From Chromohalobacter nigrandesensis (GTDB taxonomy: Bacteria > Pseudomonadota > Gammaproteobacteria > Pseudomonadales > Halomonadaceae): a stretch of 64,000 nucleotides of DNA. The position numbers and the translations under genes were made by a program. The stretch spans positions 1 to 64,000 of the forward strand of contig NZ_JAKGAM010000013.1 of assembly GCF_023061285.1 (NCBI RefSeq). The letters are read 5' to 3'. Positions within the stretch are counted from its first letter, which is position 1; each line of letters opens with the position of its first letter. The notes beneath the pieces were generated by a model that saw nothing but the letters and a program-made list of their open reading frames with translations, ran no database searches and was not told where the DNA came from. Shown here one piece after another: positions 46,480-54,789 of this stretch.

Positions 46480-46531
46480 GGCGGTATGGCGAGCGGCACC
46501 GTGCTCGGCGAGCGCTCGGTGACACCCTATC
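46480..46531 (+). pseudogene. short deleted copy of the MFS gene at 61.3 kb
   Basis: GCGGTATGGCGAGCGGCACC (from 46481) joins directly to GAGCGCTCGGTGACACCCTA. The same two pieces are 260 bases apart in the intact gene (61739-61769 and 62027-62050). The joint lies in a shared CGGCG. The whole fragment covers about 50 bases. Confidence 0.75.
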
Positions 46532-46635
46532 TGTGACCATCCCGTATCGTGCTATGCGCGGCGCGCGTCTGCGCAAGGTATCGCCTTTGCTGAATCGCCA
46601 CACAACCGTTCATCCACGCCACTGGCGACTGCGCC

Positions 46636-46917
46636 GTGAACGGCCAGAGCTTGGCTCAAGATGCGGGAGTGGAATTAACGGATATTCGCGTGACGGTGAG
46701 AGACTGGGCTAGTGCCTGTGCGTTAGTACGTGAAGGGATGGGGATCGCCGTGGTGCCAGAATCCATGTTACCCGCAGATAGAAAGGGATTGCGCGTGCTG
46801 CCGTTTGCACCATCGATAGACCGGAGGTTTGGACTGGTTGCACCAAACTCGCTAGCGACCAACCTACCCTTGAACACGTTCTGGCAGCATGTGGCAAAAG
46901 CCACCAAGCAAGAGTAA
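46636..46917 (+). pseudogene. C-terminal half of a LysR regulator
   Basis: The open frame encodes only the end of a LysR substrate-binding domain: VRDWASACALVREGMGIAVVP, then LRVLPFAPSIDRRFGLVAP and the closing helix. The DNA-binding N-terminus and first half are absent. A nearby GTG at 46636 starts the open frame by chance. The rest of the gene is not found upstream. Confidence 0.7.
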
Positions 46918-47000
46918 GCCGGTCTTGAGGTATTAACCCGTTGCGCACAGGGCCCAACACAACGAAACGTCCGCCCGATGCCTCAACCATTGAGCCTGAT

Positions 47001-47040
47001 CTCGAAGCCGATCGAGCGGAGGATATTCTGGAACTAGCGC
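47001..47040 (-). pseudogene. 40-base NYN gene fragment
   Basis: The minus strand reads FQNILRSIGFE, the same as in the intact NYN gene (42355-42395), after a stop. About 40 bases, nearly identical to the parent, at the end of the F420-reductase gene. Confidence 0.7.
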
Positions 47041-47043
47041 TTT

Positions 47044-47703
47044 TCATCGACGCCATGATCCTTCAGGCATATCGATGTCGCGTTGCGCCTCCGCCAGCGC
47101 CTGCCGTAACCCCTCCCGATCAAACGGTATGCAATAAGCCGGCTTGGCGCGTTCGAAGCGCCAGCTTTCCGTCAGCGAGCCGGCGTCGAGCACATCGAAG
47201 CCGAACTGGCGTACCAAGGTCGCGACGCTCTCCTTGGCCGCATCATCATTACCCGCTATCGGTAGAGCGCGCCGGTTTCCCGACGGCAACCTCTGCCCAC
47301 CCTTCTCCAGATCAGATGCCAGGATAGCGTTGAATACCTTCACGATGCGGGAATTTGGCAAATGCTTTGCCAATAGCCCACTCGTCGTTGCCCGGCGTTC
47401 ATCCAGCGCCGGGATTGGCCCGTCCCGGTCCGGATAATAATTGTTGGCATCCATCACGATCTTATCGCGTAGAAGCTCGGCCGGGATACTGGCGTACTGG
47501 CGCAAGGGGATGGCAATCAATATGATTCCGCTGAAGTCGCTGGCCTCTTGCACAGTTCCAATCTTTGCTCCGATACATTGCGGAATTTTGCTGAGCGTAT
47601 CTGGCCCCCGCGAGTTGCTAATCATGACGTCGTGACCTACCGCAATCGCGAGGCGTGTCACCGCGCGTCCTATAGAGCCCGCACCTATAATACCGATTCG
47701 CAT
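47044..47703 (-). CDS. NADP-dependent oxidoreductase, F420-reductase-like
   Basis: A 219-residue Rossmann-fold protein beginning MRIGIIGAGSIGRAVTRLA with the GxGxxG motif and NSRGPDTL at the NADP phosphate-binding site. VMDANNYYPDRDGPIP and KVFNAILASDL are family blocks of NADPH:F420 reductase-like enzymes, which in bacteria without F420 reduce other substrates. It is divergent from a LysR gene, its probable regulator. Its last bases adjoin an NYN fragment, so the 3' end may be rearranged. Confidence 0.85.
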   Translation of the reverse strand: MRIGIIGAGSIGRAVTRLAIAVGHDVMISNSRGPDTLSKIPQCIGAKIGTVQEASDFSGIILIAIPLRQYASIPAELLRDKIVMDANNYYPDRDGPIPALDERRATTSGLLAKHLPNSRIVKVFNAILASDLEKGGQRLPSGNRRALPIAGNDDAAKESVATLVRQFGFDVLDAGSLTESWRFERAKPAYCIPFDREGLRQALAEAQRDIDMPEGSWRR

Positions 47704-47803
47704 GTCCCTCTCCCGTACGCTTGAAGATAAGCTGTACTTTATACTTCCACCTACACGTGATAAATATATTTATATCGACTTAACTATAAACTGAGAATTG
47801 ATA

Positions 47804-48697
47804 ATGCTAGACCGACTAACGAGCATGGCTATCTTCGTGCGGGTCGCCGATCTCGGCTCCTTTACGGCCACCGCCGCGGAGTTTGGTCTGTCGACGCAGA
47901 TGGTTTCCAAGCACGTTATAGCCCTAGAGCAACGACTTGGGGCACGCCTGTTACACCGCACCACACGCCGGCAGAACTTGACTGAGATCGGACGCATTTA
48001 TCATGAGCGCAGCCAGGCGATCCTCGCAGAAGTCGAAGCAGCCGAAACGCTGACGGAACAGGCCCGGACCACCCCACGAGGTTGTCTCAGGGTCAACGCG
48101 CCCGTCACATTTGGCAGTCAAGGACTAGTTGGCCTCCTTACTCGCTATCTCCGCGAATATCCGGAAGTAGAAATCGACCTCACCTTGTCGGATCGTGTGG
48201 TCGACCCTATCGAGGAAGGTTACGACGCCGTTATCCGGCTTGGCCCCGTCAGCGACAGCACCACATTAGTGGCACGTCCACTTACTCCCTACAGGCTCAT
48301 CGCTTGTGCCTCACCTGCCTATTTAAAAGAGCGTGGTGAACCTGAGACACCAGCAGATCTCGCCAAACATGAGTGCCTGGGGTTCTCCTATTGGTCCGGC
48401 ACATTGGGTAGCCAGTGGTGTTTCAGTCGCGACGGCTACGCCTATCACGCACCCGTGAGCGGACGTTTACATATCAACGACTGGAAGGGGCTGCTTAATG
48501 CAGCATTGGAAGGGTTTGGCATTACATTGGGCTACGAAACTGCGTTGGCCGAGGAGTTATCTGCTGGACGCCTGATACGTCTTCTACCCGACTACGACGG
48601 ACCAATGCGGCCAATGTACCTCCTTTACGCCGCTGACCAGCGCATGACACCTAAGCTGCGTCATTTCATAGATGATGTAGTAAAGGAGTTCGCTTGA
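47804..48697 (+). CDS. LysR-family regulator (CrgA-like)
   Basis: A 297-residue regulator, MLDRLTSMAIFVRVADLGSF, with helix-turn-helix FTATAAEFGLSTQMVSKHVIALEQRL and a substrate-binding domain including FSYWSGTLGSQWCF and LLNAALEGFGITLGYE. It is divergent from the F420-reductase-like gene over about 100 bases; TTATA-N10-TATAA at 47770-47789 between them resembles a LysR half-site pair. Probably activates that gene. Confidence 0.9.
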   Translation: MLDRLTSMAIFVRVADLGSFTATAAEFGLSTQMVSKHVIALEQRLGARLLHRTTRRQNLTEIGRIYHERSQAILAEVEAAETLTEQARTTPRGCLRVNAPVTFGSQGLVGLLTRYLREYPEVEIDLTLSDRVVDPIEEGYDAVIRLGPVSDSTTLVARPLTPYRLIACASPAYLKERGEPETPADLAKHECLGFSYWSGTLGSQWCFSRDGYAYHAPVSGRLHINDWKGLLNAALEGFGITLGYETALAEELSAGRLIRLLPDYDGPMRPMYLLYAADQRMTPKLRHFIDDVVKEFA

Positions 48698-48758
48698 ACG
48701 CCTAAAAAGCTTTCCATGTTCGGCCGGCCAACAACTACCCCACCGACCGTTTCGCCAC

Positions 48759-48800
48759 CTACCCAGCGGACGAAGGGATCGGCCCGAGGGGCCACCGCCT
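48759..48800 (-). pseudogene. short copy of the end of the XRE gene at 60.4 kb
   Basis: The plus-strand stretch TACCCAGCGGACGAAGG and GGCCCGAGGGG parallels 60385-60420, the 3' end of the MmyB-like XRE gene (RWVTGEVGE). About 40 bases with several differences; suggestive only. Confidence 0.45.
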
Positions 48801-48888
48801 ACACGGCGTAACCCGCACTGGCTCGATACAACAAAAAAGCTCGCCTGATGGCGGGCTGTATGAGGCCTGATACGTACTTCGCGGTTCG

Positions 48889-49057
48889 TACCTATTCGGT
48901 CTGCACCTTCCTGGAGGGGATGAAGTGCAGCACGCCCACAACGACCGAGCCCACCAGAAAGCCGATCACTGCAGAGCACAGCGTATTGAAGCTCCAGCCC
49001 AGCATCCCGCCCAGGCCACCGGTTGCCTCGCCAATGCCCTGTTCGAGATGGTGTACC
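48889..49057 (-). pseudogene. fragment of DUF808 gene (C-terminal part)
   Basis: About 170 bases matching 44851-45020 at high identity, including the complement of FIPSRK and GWSFNTLCSAVIGFLVGS. It breaks off after VHHLEQGIGEAT, where the NYN fragment begins about 20 bases later. The order DUF808 end then NYN start is not the order of the intact genes. Confidence 0.85.
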
Positions 49058-49077
49058 ATTCATATACCGGTGGCATA

Positions 49078-49249
49078 TTAGCGCGCGGTCAGCACCTCCC
49101 GATTCGCCGTCCCCTCTCCCCCAGAACCGGCGGTAATCGAAGTGTTTGCCGTAGGCTTCGCGCACGGTGTAGTAGACGTTCTGGGTATCCACGAAGATAG
49201 CGACGCGCTTGGCTTCAGGGCAGGGGCTGGATGGTTCGCTGGATTTCAT
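49078..49249 (-). pseudogene. 5' fragment of a second NYN gene
   Basis: Starts MKSSEPSSPCPEAKRVAIFV at an ATG at 49249, continues with TQNVYYTVREAYGKHFDYRR, then loses frame and ends near 49080. The N-terminal 8-20 residues differ from the intact copy at 42.1 kb, so this derives from a paralogue or an older allele. Confidence 0.8.
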
Positions 49250-49340
49250 CAACGAAAAGGTCACCGTTCAGCGACTTGCTGGCAGGGGCCCACGCAATAC
49301 GGCAGGTTATTGAAGCCGAGGCATGTCAGGCTTCAATGGG

Positions 49341-49775
49341 CTACGCTGCCGCCTCTTGGATCATTTTGCGCAGACCAGCGACGATATCGCTATTGGCTGG
49401 CTGGCTGCCGGCTTCGTCAAGGGCGGCCTCAAGAAAAGCATCGTAGTCCTTACCAGCTTCTTCTTGAATTTGCCTTCCTCGACTAGTGATTACGGTATAG
49501 ACCCCACGCTTGTCATCAGGACACATGTCACGGATCGTGTACTGGTTGCGTTCCATGCGTTCGACCAAGCGTGTAACGGAACTCTGGTTCAGCCCCAGGC
49601 GGTTGGCCAACTCTTGCATGCGAAGCTCCGAGTCCGGCGCCATGGACAACAGTTGCAAAGCGCGATACTCGGTCAGGCCAAGACCATGCTCACGTTGTAG
49701 CGCCTTCGCCACCTGGTTTTCGACCGACTCGAAGATATTCCTCACCTGCTGCCAAACTACCGATTTCGGTGGCAT
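49341..49775 (-). CDS. MarR-family regulator
   Basis: A 144-residue regulator with winged helix: GLGLTEYRALQLLSMAPDSELRMQELANRLGLNQSSVTRLVERME and the wing with DDKRGVYTVITSRGR. It is divergent from a DsbA-SMR-SMR-deaminase cluster; the palindromes in the 464-base gap are probable targets. It likely responds to a toxic compound handled by that cluster. Confidence 0.9.
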   Translation of the reverse strand: MPPKSVVWQQVRNIFESVENQVAKALQREHGLGLTEYRALQLLSMAPDSELRMQELANRLGLNQSSVTRLVERMERNQYTIRDMCPDDKRGVYTVITSRGRQIQEEAGKDYDAFLEAALDEAGSQPANSDIVAGLRKMIQEAAA

Positions 49776-50055
49776 CTTTGTCCTCTTCCTAAGCTGTCAA
49801 ATTTTTCGTTATCCTGTTAACTAAATTACTTGTACATGCATACACTACCTGAATTCTTGCCTGCAGGCCAGTCTGAGGCTCTGTGCTTGTAAGCGATTTA
49901 CATCGATACACGTGCGAAATATCTTAGTTTTTCTCCTTTCGTTGCCTGGTCGCCCCGCATCACACAGCGATCAACGCGATATCACTTAATTAGATATGAA
50001 TATACACCCATGCCGCCATGGCTTGAGAGGGGTGGAAATATAGCCTTCAATTTAT

Positions 50056-50123
50056 TTGCATGCGCAAGCATATTGACAGCAAGCTGCGGCCATCTTACTC
50101 TCGATAGTACTTGCACGTGCAAG
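50056..50123. promoter_or_regulatory. probable MarR operators and promoter of the DsbA-SMR cluster
   Basis: TTGC-ATGC-GCAA (50056-50067) and the perfect CTTGCACGTGCAAG (50110-50123) share TTGC and GCAA arms. A consensus TTGACA at 50073-50078 lies between them, so bound repressor would cover the promoter region. The rest of 49776-50239 shows no gene. Confidence 0.6.
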
Positions 50124-50239
50124 CACATGTACCGTCAGCTTACCGATCCACGTGGCACGCCAACCGCTGCCACAAGCCTAAGCCGAAGAAGCCATACCTT
50201 GATAATTTAAATATGTATGCACAAACATTAGGAAAGCGC

Positions 50240-50890
50240 ATGTCTACGCAAATCACTATCTATACCGATTACGTTTGCCCTTATTGCCTACTGGCAGAGC
50301 ATATCGTCGAGGACGTGATCCAGGGGCGGGACGTCGAAATCAATTGGCGCCCCTACGAGCTGCGTCCCGAGCCGGTGCCCACCCTGCGCGTTGAAGACCC
50401 GTATTTGCCACAGGTCTGGAAACAATCGGTTTACCCGATGGCCGAGCGTCTCGGCGTTCCGATCAAACTGCCAGCTATTTCACCCCAGCCACGCACCGAC
50501 AAGGCCTTCGAAGTTTTCGCGATGGCGGATGAGCAAGGGCTTGGCCACACATTTTCGATGGCAGCGCTGAAAGCGTTCTTCCAGGAAGAAATGGATATAG
50601 GCAACCCGGAGATTCTGGCCGATTTGGGAGCCGAGGTGGGCCTCGAGCGCGAGTCCGTACTGAACGTACTGGCCAAGGGTACGTACCGGGAGCGTCACCG
50701 CGAGGCCCTGCGTCATGCCCGGGAGGACATGGTCATCACGTCCGTACCCACCATTGTGGTGGGCAAGCAAGTGTTCCGTGGCGTGCCGTCACCGGGAGAA
50801 CTACGCCGGGCCCTCGACCAGGTCACGACCGAGACCGATCACGAGCAGCACCAGCCTGATGCCGAGGCCGCACACAACGCCGCACGCTAG
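50240..50890 (+). CDS. DsbA-family (FrnE-like) oxidoreductase
   Basis: A 216-residue cytoplasmic thioredoxin-fold protein, MSTQITIYTDYVCPYCLLAE, with the CPYC redox pair near residue 13; GKRM-AGGAAAGCGC precedes the ATG at 50240. SVPTIVVGKQVFRGVPSP contains the cis-Pro loop. FrnE-type proteins act in polyketide or thiol chemistry and stress; the substrate is unknown. It heads a cluster with two SMR transporters and a deaminase. Confidence 0.88.
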   Translation: MSTQITIYTDYVCPYCLLAEHIVEDVIQGRDVEINWRPYELRPEPVPTLRVEDPYLPQVWKQSVYPMAERLGVPIKLPAISPQPRTDKAFEVFAMADEQGLGHTFSMAALKAFFQEEMDIGNPEILADLGAEVGLERESVLNVLAKGTYRERHREALRHAREDMVITSVPTIVVGKQVFRGVPSPGELRRALDQVTTETDHEQHQPDAEAAHNAAR

Positions 50891-50956
50891 GCCCACGACA
50901 ACGGGGCCAAACCCAACGTTCAACTTGAATGTTCAACAACCGTAGGAGTAAACATC

Positions 50957-51280
50957 ATGATCAGCTGGCTATACCTCGGCGTCGCCGTTCTTTTTGAAAT
51001 CGCCGTCGCCTTCTCAGCAGGAAACGCACAGGGATTCACCCGCCTATGGTGGACGATCGCAACGCTTGTGAGCGGGGCCATTGCCACCTTCTTCCTCAGC
51101 CTCGCGCTTCTCGAGTTCGACGTCGGCGTTGGCTACTCCATCTGGACCTCCGTTGCCGGGGTCGGAATCGTCATCCTGGGTGCGATTTTCTTCCAGGAAC
51201 GGCTCAACCTGAGAAAGCTCTCGGGCATTGCCATGGTCATCGGCGGTGTCATCGGGCTTCGACTGAGCGGCGCAGCGTAA
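50957..51280 (+). CDS. small multidrug resistance (SMR) transporter subunit 1
   Basis: A 107-residue protein with four membrane helices. The conserved Glu is in LGVAVLFEIAVAFSAG, and the last helix has FFQERLNLRKLSGIAMVIGGVIGL. With the next gene it forms a pair, which suggests a heterodimeric exporter such as YkkCD or EbrAB. Substrates in this family are small cations, including guanidinium in some members. AGGAGT precedes the ATG. Confidence 0.92.
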   Translation: MISWLYLGVAVLFEIAVAFSAGNAQGFTRLWWTIATLVSGAIATFFLSLALLEFDVGVGYSIWTSVAGVGIVILGAIFFQERLNLRKLSGIAMVIGGVIGLRLSGAA

Positions 51281-51347
51281 GGACAAATCAAGCAATCATC
51301 GCAGTAGCGATACCTATGAACCCAGCACCAGATCAAAGGAAATCGAC

Positions 51348-51740
51348 ATGACTAATACGTCTATCAACCAAGCCAGCAACGGGCGTGCATGGATCGCGCT
51401 ACTGCTCGCCGGCGCCTTCGAAATCGTTTATGCCCTGAGTGTCGCCGGTAGCGAGGCCTTCACTGTTCTGAACTGGTCGATCTCGGCGATCGTGTTCTTC
51501 CTGCTCACGCTGTACGCGCTCAGTGTTGCCCTGAAGACGATCGATGTGGGGATTGGCTACGCCGTATGGGCGGGCATCGGCGCGGTAGGTTCGGCTGTGT
51601 TCGGCAGCGTGCTGTTCGAACAATCCCTCACGCTGGGCCAGGCATTCTGGCTGGCAGTCATCATCGCGGGCGTCATCTGGCTGAAACTGGCCAGTAGCGA
51701 AAAGCTGCAAGCCGACGAATCAGGCCTCATAGCATCTTGA
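51348..51740 (+). CDS. small multidrug resistance (SMR) transporter subunit 2
   Basis: A 130-residue four-helix protein with the critical Glu in LLLAGAFEIVYALSVAG; it has longer N- and C-terminal tails than its partner. Two SMR genes in series imply paired dual-topology subunits. It has its own AAGGAA site. The next gene codes for a deaminase, which hints at export of a nitrogen compound. Confidence 0.92.
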   Translation: MTNTSINQASNGRAWIALLLAGAFEIVYALSVAGSEAFTVLNWSISAIVFFLLTLYALSVALKTIDVGIGYAVWAGIGAVGSAVFGSVLFEQSLTLGQAFWLAVIIAGVIWLKLASSEKLQADESGLIAS

Positions 51741-51818
51741 AAGATGCGCAATCACGCCCGGAGGGGCAAGCCGCCGTCATCCGCTTGCCCTTTCAGAACC
51801 ACTCCATCGGAGACATTG

Positions 51819-52301
51819 ATGTCCACTAGCCCAACTGATCGCTTCTCGCAGCTCATGGAGGATGTTGTTGCCTACTCCACTGAGCATGTCCGTAGTGGCG
51901 GCATACCCTTCACGGCCTTTGTCGTTGATGCCTCCGGAACGGTTCTGGGACGTGGCGTAAACCGCGTTCTTGAACATCACGACCCGACCGCCCATGCGGA
52001 GGTCGAGGCAATCAGAGACGCGTGTCGTAACGTCGGCGCCAGCCAATTGCGCGGGACGACGCTCTTGGCATCGGGAGAGCCCTGCGCCATGTGCTACCTG
52101 AACGCCCTTTTCGCTGGTATCGACGATGTGATCTACGCGGTCGATCGGCACAGTGCCGCCGAGGCGGGCTTCGATTACCGAGATTCGTACCAACTGCTGG
52201 CACATTTCCCCGACCAGTGGCCCATAAAGGTACACAAGCACGCCACCACTCAAGCCCTAGAACCGTTCAACCTTTGGAGAAGAAAAAGGAGCTCCCTGTG
52301 A
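51819..52301 (+). CDS. nucleoside/guanine-type zinc deaminase
   Basis: A 160-residue protein of the cytidine-deaminase superfamily. The zinc site is HAEVEAI (proton-shuttle Glu) and PCAMCYLNALF. Start MSTSPTDRFSQLMEDVVAYS at 51819. The family includes guanine deaminase and tRNA adenosine deaminase; the C-terminus does not look like TadA, so a free base or small amine substrate is more likely. Its last bases overlap the start of a short truncated frame. Confidence 0.87.
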   Translation: MSTSPTDRFSQLMEDVVAYSTEHVRSGGIPFTAFVVDASGTVLGRGVNRVLEHHDPTAHAEVEAIRDACRNVGASQLRGTTLLASGEPCAMCYLNALFAGIDDVIYAVDRHSAAEAGFDYRDSYQLLAHFPDQWPIKVHKHATTQALEPFNLWRRKRSSL

Positions 52302-52372
52302 ATACCCCGATGAATCCGGCCCAGGCCGGTAACAATCCTGCCGCCCTGTTCCGCCCCGATGATAGATCATGA
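52298..52372 (+). pseudogene. truncated start of an unidentified gene
   Basis: A GTG overlapping the deaminase stop opens VNTPMNPAQAGNNPAALFRP, then DDRS and TGA. It looks like the N-terminus of a larger coupled gene, cut where a RhuM/XRE copy begins (52364). The gene family cannot be told. Confidence 0.5.
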
Positions 52373-52551
52373 CCGAGACTACTCAAGACACGCGCCACGG
52401 AGGGCGGCATCGCGACTGACGTAACGACATCGAAGGCTTCGGTACTTCAGGCGGGCGCCGTGTCACCGGCGAGCATGTTCATGATCAGCCGGATCATCGT
52501 CTCCTTGTTGGCGGGGTCGGATTCCGCCACCAGCTGCGTCAGCCATACGGT
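52364..52551 (-). pseudogene. deleted copy of the XRE/RhuM-Fic junction and RhuM start
   Basis: 52364-52535 matches 43717-43890 (end of RhuM-Fic and start of the XRE gene) at about 85-90% identity. It then jumps to 44704-44725, the RhuM N-terminal region. The joint falls on GCGTCAGC, shared by both parental points, so about 815 bases were lost by recombination at an 8-bp repeat. Confidence 0.85.
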
Positions 52552-52567
52552 CTCATGAAAGCGCGGC

Positions 52568-53377
52568 TCAGTGCATGACGACCATCACCACCAGCACTAC
52601 CGTCAGCAGTAACAGGTACACCCCGGCATGAATGCGATCGGGAATGCGCCCGATCCATCGCGATGCCAGGCGAATGCCGAGCCATGATCCCACCGCCAGC
52701 ACCAGCAAGGCGCGCAGATCCACATACCCCGCGTACCAGGCGCCCAGGGCGGTATCGCTGGCCGACAGCAGCACATAGGTCGCGGTGCCACTCACCGCCA
52801 TCGGCAGCGACAACGGATTGGCCATCGCCGTAGCCGCCGTCATGCTGGCCCCTCTGCGGCGCATCAGCGGCACGGTCATCACGCTGCCGCCCACACCCAG
52901 CAAGGCGGCGACTGTGCCGATGAAGGTACCGGTCATCGCCGTCACCAGGCGGCCCATGGGACGTATATCCCCGCTCGCCTGACGCAGGAAACCGGACCGC
53001 AGGATGGCATCCGCAATCGTTATCCCCAGATAGCCGATGAACGCCCAGCGCACCCAGTCTCCACTCAACGCCACTGCTACTGCCGCACCGAGCACGGCAC
53101 CGATGGCGATATAACCCACCATCGGACGCACCAGATGCCATTGCACGGTCCGCCGTCGGTGGTGACGCCATGTCGATAGAGATGCAGCGAAGATCATCAG
53201 TGCAGTCGAAGTGGCTACCGCGATATGCATAGCCGCCTGCCCGGCCACGCTATCCGACCCATGGACGGCAATCAGCAAGGTATACATCAAGGGAACCACG
53301 ACGAAGCCACCACCGAAACCAAATAGCACGGTAGTCACACCGGCCAACCCACCGCAGAAAAACAATACGCTATACAC
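52568..53377 (-). CDS. TauE/SafE-family anion permease
   Basis: A 269-residue membrane protein with about eight helices. The GTG at 53377 is preferred (CAGGAGAG just before); a TTG at 53401 is alternative. Duplicated family motifs: VLFGFGGGFVVVPLM in the first half and ALLGVGGSVMTVPLM in the second. The family exports sulfite, sulfoacetate and related organosulfonates. It is divergent from an AraC regulator. Confidence 0.9.
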   Translation of the reverse strand: MYSVLFFCGGLAGVTTVLFGFGGGFVVVPLMYTLLIAVHGSDSVAGQAAMHIAVATSTALMIFAASLSTWRHHRRRTVQWHLVRPMVGYIAIGAVLGAAVAVALSGDWVRWAFIGYLGITIADAILRSGFLRQASGDIRPMGRLVTAMTGTFIGTVAALLGVGGSVMTVPLMRRRGASMTAATAMANPLSLPMAVSGTATYVLLSASDTALGAWYAGYVDLRALLVLAVGSWLGIRLASRWIGRIPDRIHAGVYLLLLTVVLVVMVVMH

Positions 53378-53485
53378 CGGAACTCTCCTGATGGAACTCA
53401 ACGACAGGAACGATATTCCGATAAGGGGTGGCCGACATTCGCCAGCTAGCCAATAATCATTTTATTTCGGCCATACTGACTCTAA

Positions 53486-54283
53486 ATGCGCAATATTCCT
53501 CTGGCGGACGTGGATCACGTCGTGCGGCCCATCGTGGCCATCGGCACCGACTACAGCCCCGGCACCCTGCTCGACTTTCACAGCCATCGCCGTGCCCAGT
53601 TTCTCTACGCCATGACGGGGTTGATGGAAGTCGACACCGATGACGGCACCTGGATGGTACCGCCCTACAGCGGTGTCTGGTTGCCGGCGGGCAAGCGCCA
53701 CCGGGTGCGGATGAACGGCGTCAGTACCCGCAGCCTGTATATCGAACCACTAGCGGCGCCACGCCCCTCCCGCAACTGCGAGGTGCTGGTCGTGACGCCG
53801 CTGCTGCATCACCTGCTGCTGGCCTCTGCCAACATGCCCGCGCTCTATGACGAGAGCGGTCGCGATGGCGCCCTCGCCCAACTCCTGCTGCATGAGTTAC
53901 AAATGGCACCGTCGCTGCCGCTGTTTGCTCCTCTGCCCCACGATCCCCAACTGGCCAGCCTGTGTAAGGAGTTTCTCGCCCAGCCGAGTATCCGTAGCCT
54001 GCCCGCGGAGTGGGCGCGGCAACTGCACCGCAGCCAGCGCACCTTCAATCGCCTGTTTCGCCAACAGACCGGTATGTCATTCGGCGTATGGCGCCAGCAG
54101 GCCTGCCTGATGGCCGCCGTTCCCAGACTGCTATCGGGAAGCTCCGTTACCCGAACCGCGCTGGAACTCGGCTACGACAGCCCCGGCGCCTTCTCCAGCA
54201 TGTTTCGCAAGGTGCTTGGCCAATCCCCGACCGCCTTTGCCCGCGCAGCTGCTCGCCAGGAGGAGCCGCCCAACCATTGCTGA
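53486..54283 (+). CDS. AraC-family regulator
   Basis: A 265-residue regulator. The N-terminal cupin domain shows LLDFHSHRRAQFLYAMTG and the C-terminus the two helix-turn-helix units ending TALELGYDSPGAFSSMFRKVLGQSP. It resembles NimR-type (YeaM) regulators, which control divergent transporter genes. The divergent TauE gene is the likely target. Confidence 0.9.
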   Translation: MRNIPLADVDHVVRPIVAIGTDYSPGTLLDFHSHRRAQFLYAMTGLMEVDTDDGTWMVPPYSGVWLPAGKRHRVRMNGVSTRSLYIEPLAAPRPSRNCEVLVVTPLLHHLLLASANMPALYDESGRDGALAQLLLHELQMAPSLPLFAPLPHDPQLASLCKEFLAQPSIRSLPAEWARQLHRSQRTFNRLFRQQTGMSFGVWRQQACLMAAVPRLLSGSSVTRTALELGYDSPGAFSSMFRKVLGQSPTAFARAAARQEEPPNHC

Positions 54284-54435
54284 TGCGGGATTATAGACGG
54301 GAACCAGATGATCGCGGACATGCGGAATCTAACGAGAGCCGAACTATCCGAGATCTCCAGATAGTGGGCATTGCTTCAGTTCCTGAAACCGCAATAGCGT
54401 CTGACGACGACTCGCCGACGTGATGCCATAGCAGT

Positions 54436-54475
54436 TCACCGATCCAACAGCAGATCGCCTTCGATGGGTATGAGA
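54436..54475 (-). pseudogene. 3' fragment of an NYN gene
   Basis: The minus strand encodes LIPIEGDLLLDR, matching FIPIEGDLLLG at the C-terminus of the intact NYN protein. About 40 bases remain. Confidence 0.7.
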
Positions 54476-54521
54476 AGCACCAGCCCTGGAAGGCGGCGCC
54501 GGTTTAAACACATGATACGCA

Positions 54522-54650
54522 CTTCTCGGCTCGCACCTATTGGGAATGCACCTTCCTGGAGGGGATGAGGTACAGCACACCCACGACCACCACCACGGCC
54601 GCCTTCGCCGTCGCACGCCCAGCGGCGGCACTTACATCATCACCTGGCTT
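54522..54650 (-). pseudogene. DUF808 copy with central deletion
   Basis: The C-terminal end of DUF808 (complement of 44851-44903) joins directly to an N-terminal piece (complement of 45678-45740, GRATAKAA region). About 775 bases of the gene are missing. The joint is in ACCAC-like repeats common to both points. Confidence 0.8.
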
Positions 54651-54720
54651 GCCTAGCGGCTGCTGGAAACTCGACTGATGCACCCGTAGCCGCCCGCCTG
54701 GCTGAAAGGCCAAAAACAAA

Positions 54721-54789
54721 ACCCCGGCTCGTTAACCATCCCTAGATCGGTTGGCATCCAACCTTCAGAGGCATCTGACGAGCCGGGGT
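54721..54789 (-). ncRNA. nested hairpin followed by T-run: terminator or end of a small RNA
   Basis: On the minus strand a 12-bp outer stem (ACCCCGGCTCGT, 54789-54778 and 54732-54721) encloses 45 bases with an inner GGTTGG-CCAACC hairpin (54749-54763). TTTTGTTTTT follows. No gene ends just upstream on this strand, so it may be the 3' end of an unannotated RNA. Confidence 0.45.

Noticed and set aside
47770-47789. TTATA-N10-TATAA as a confirmed LysR operator
   Set aside because: The sequence is AT-rich and could be promoter elements; mentioned only as a possibility under the LysR gene.
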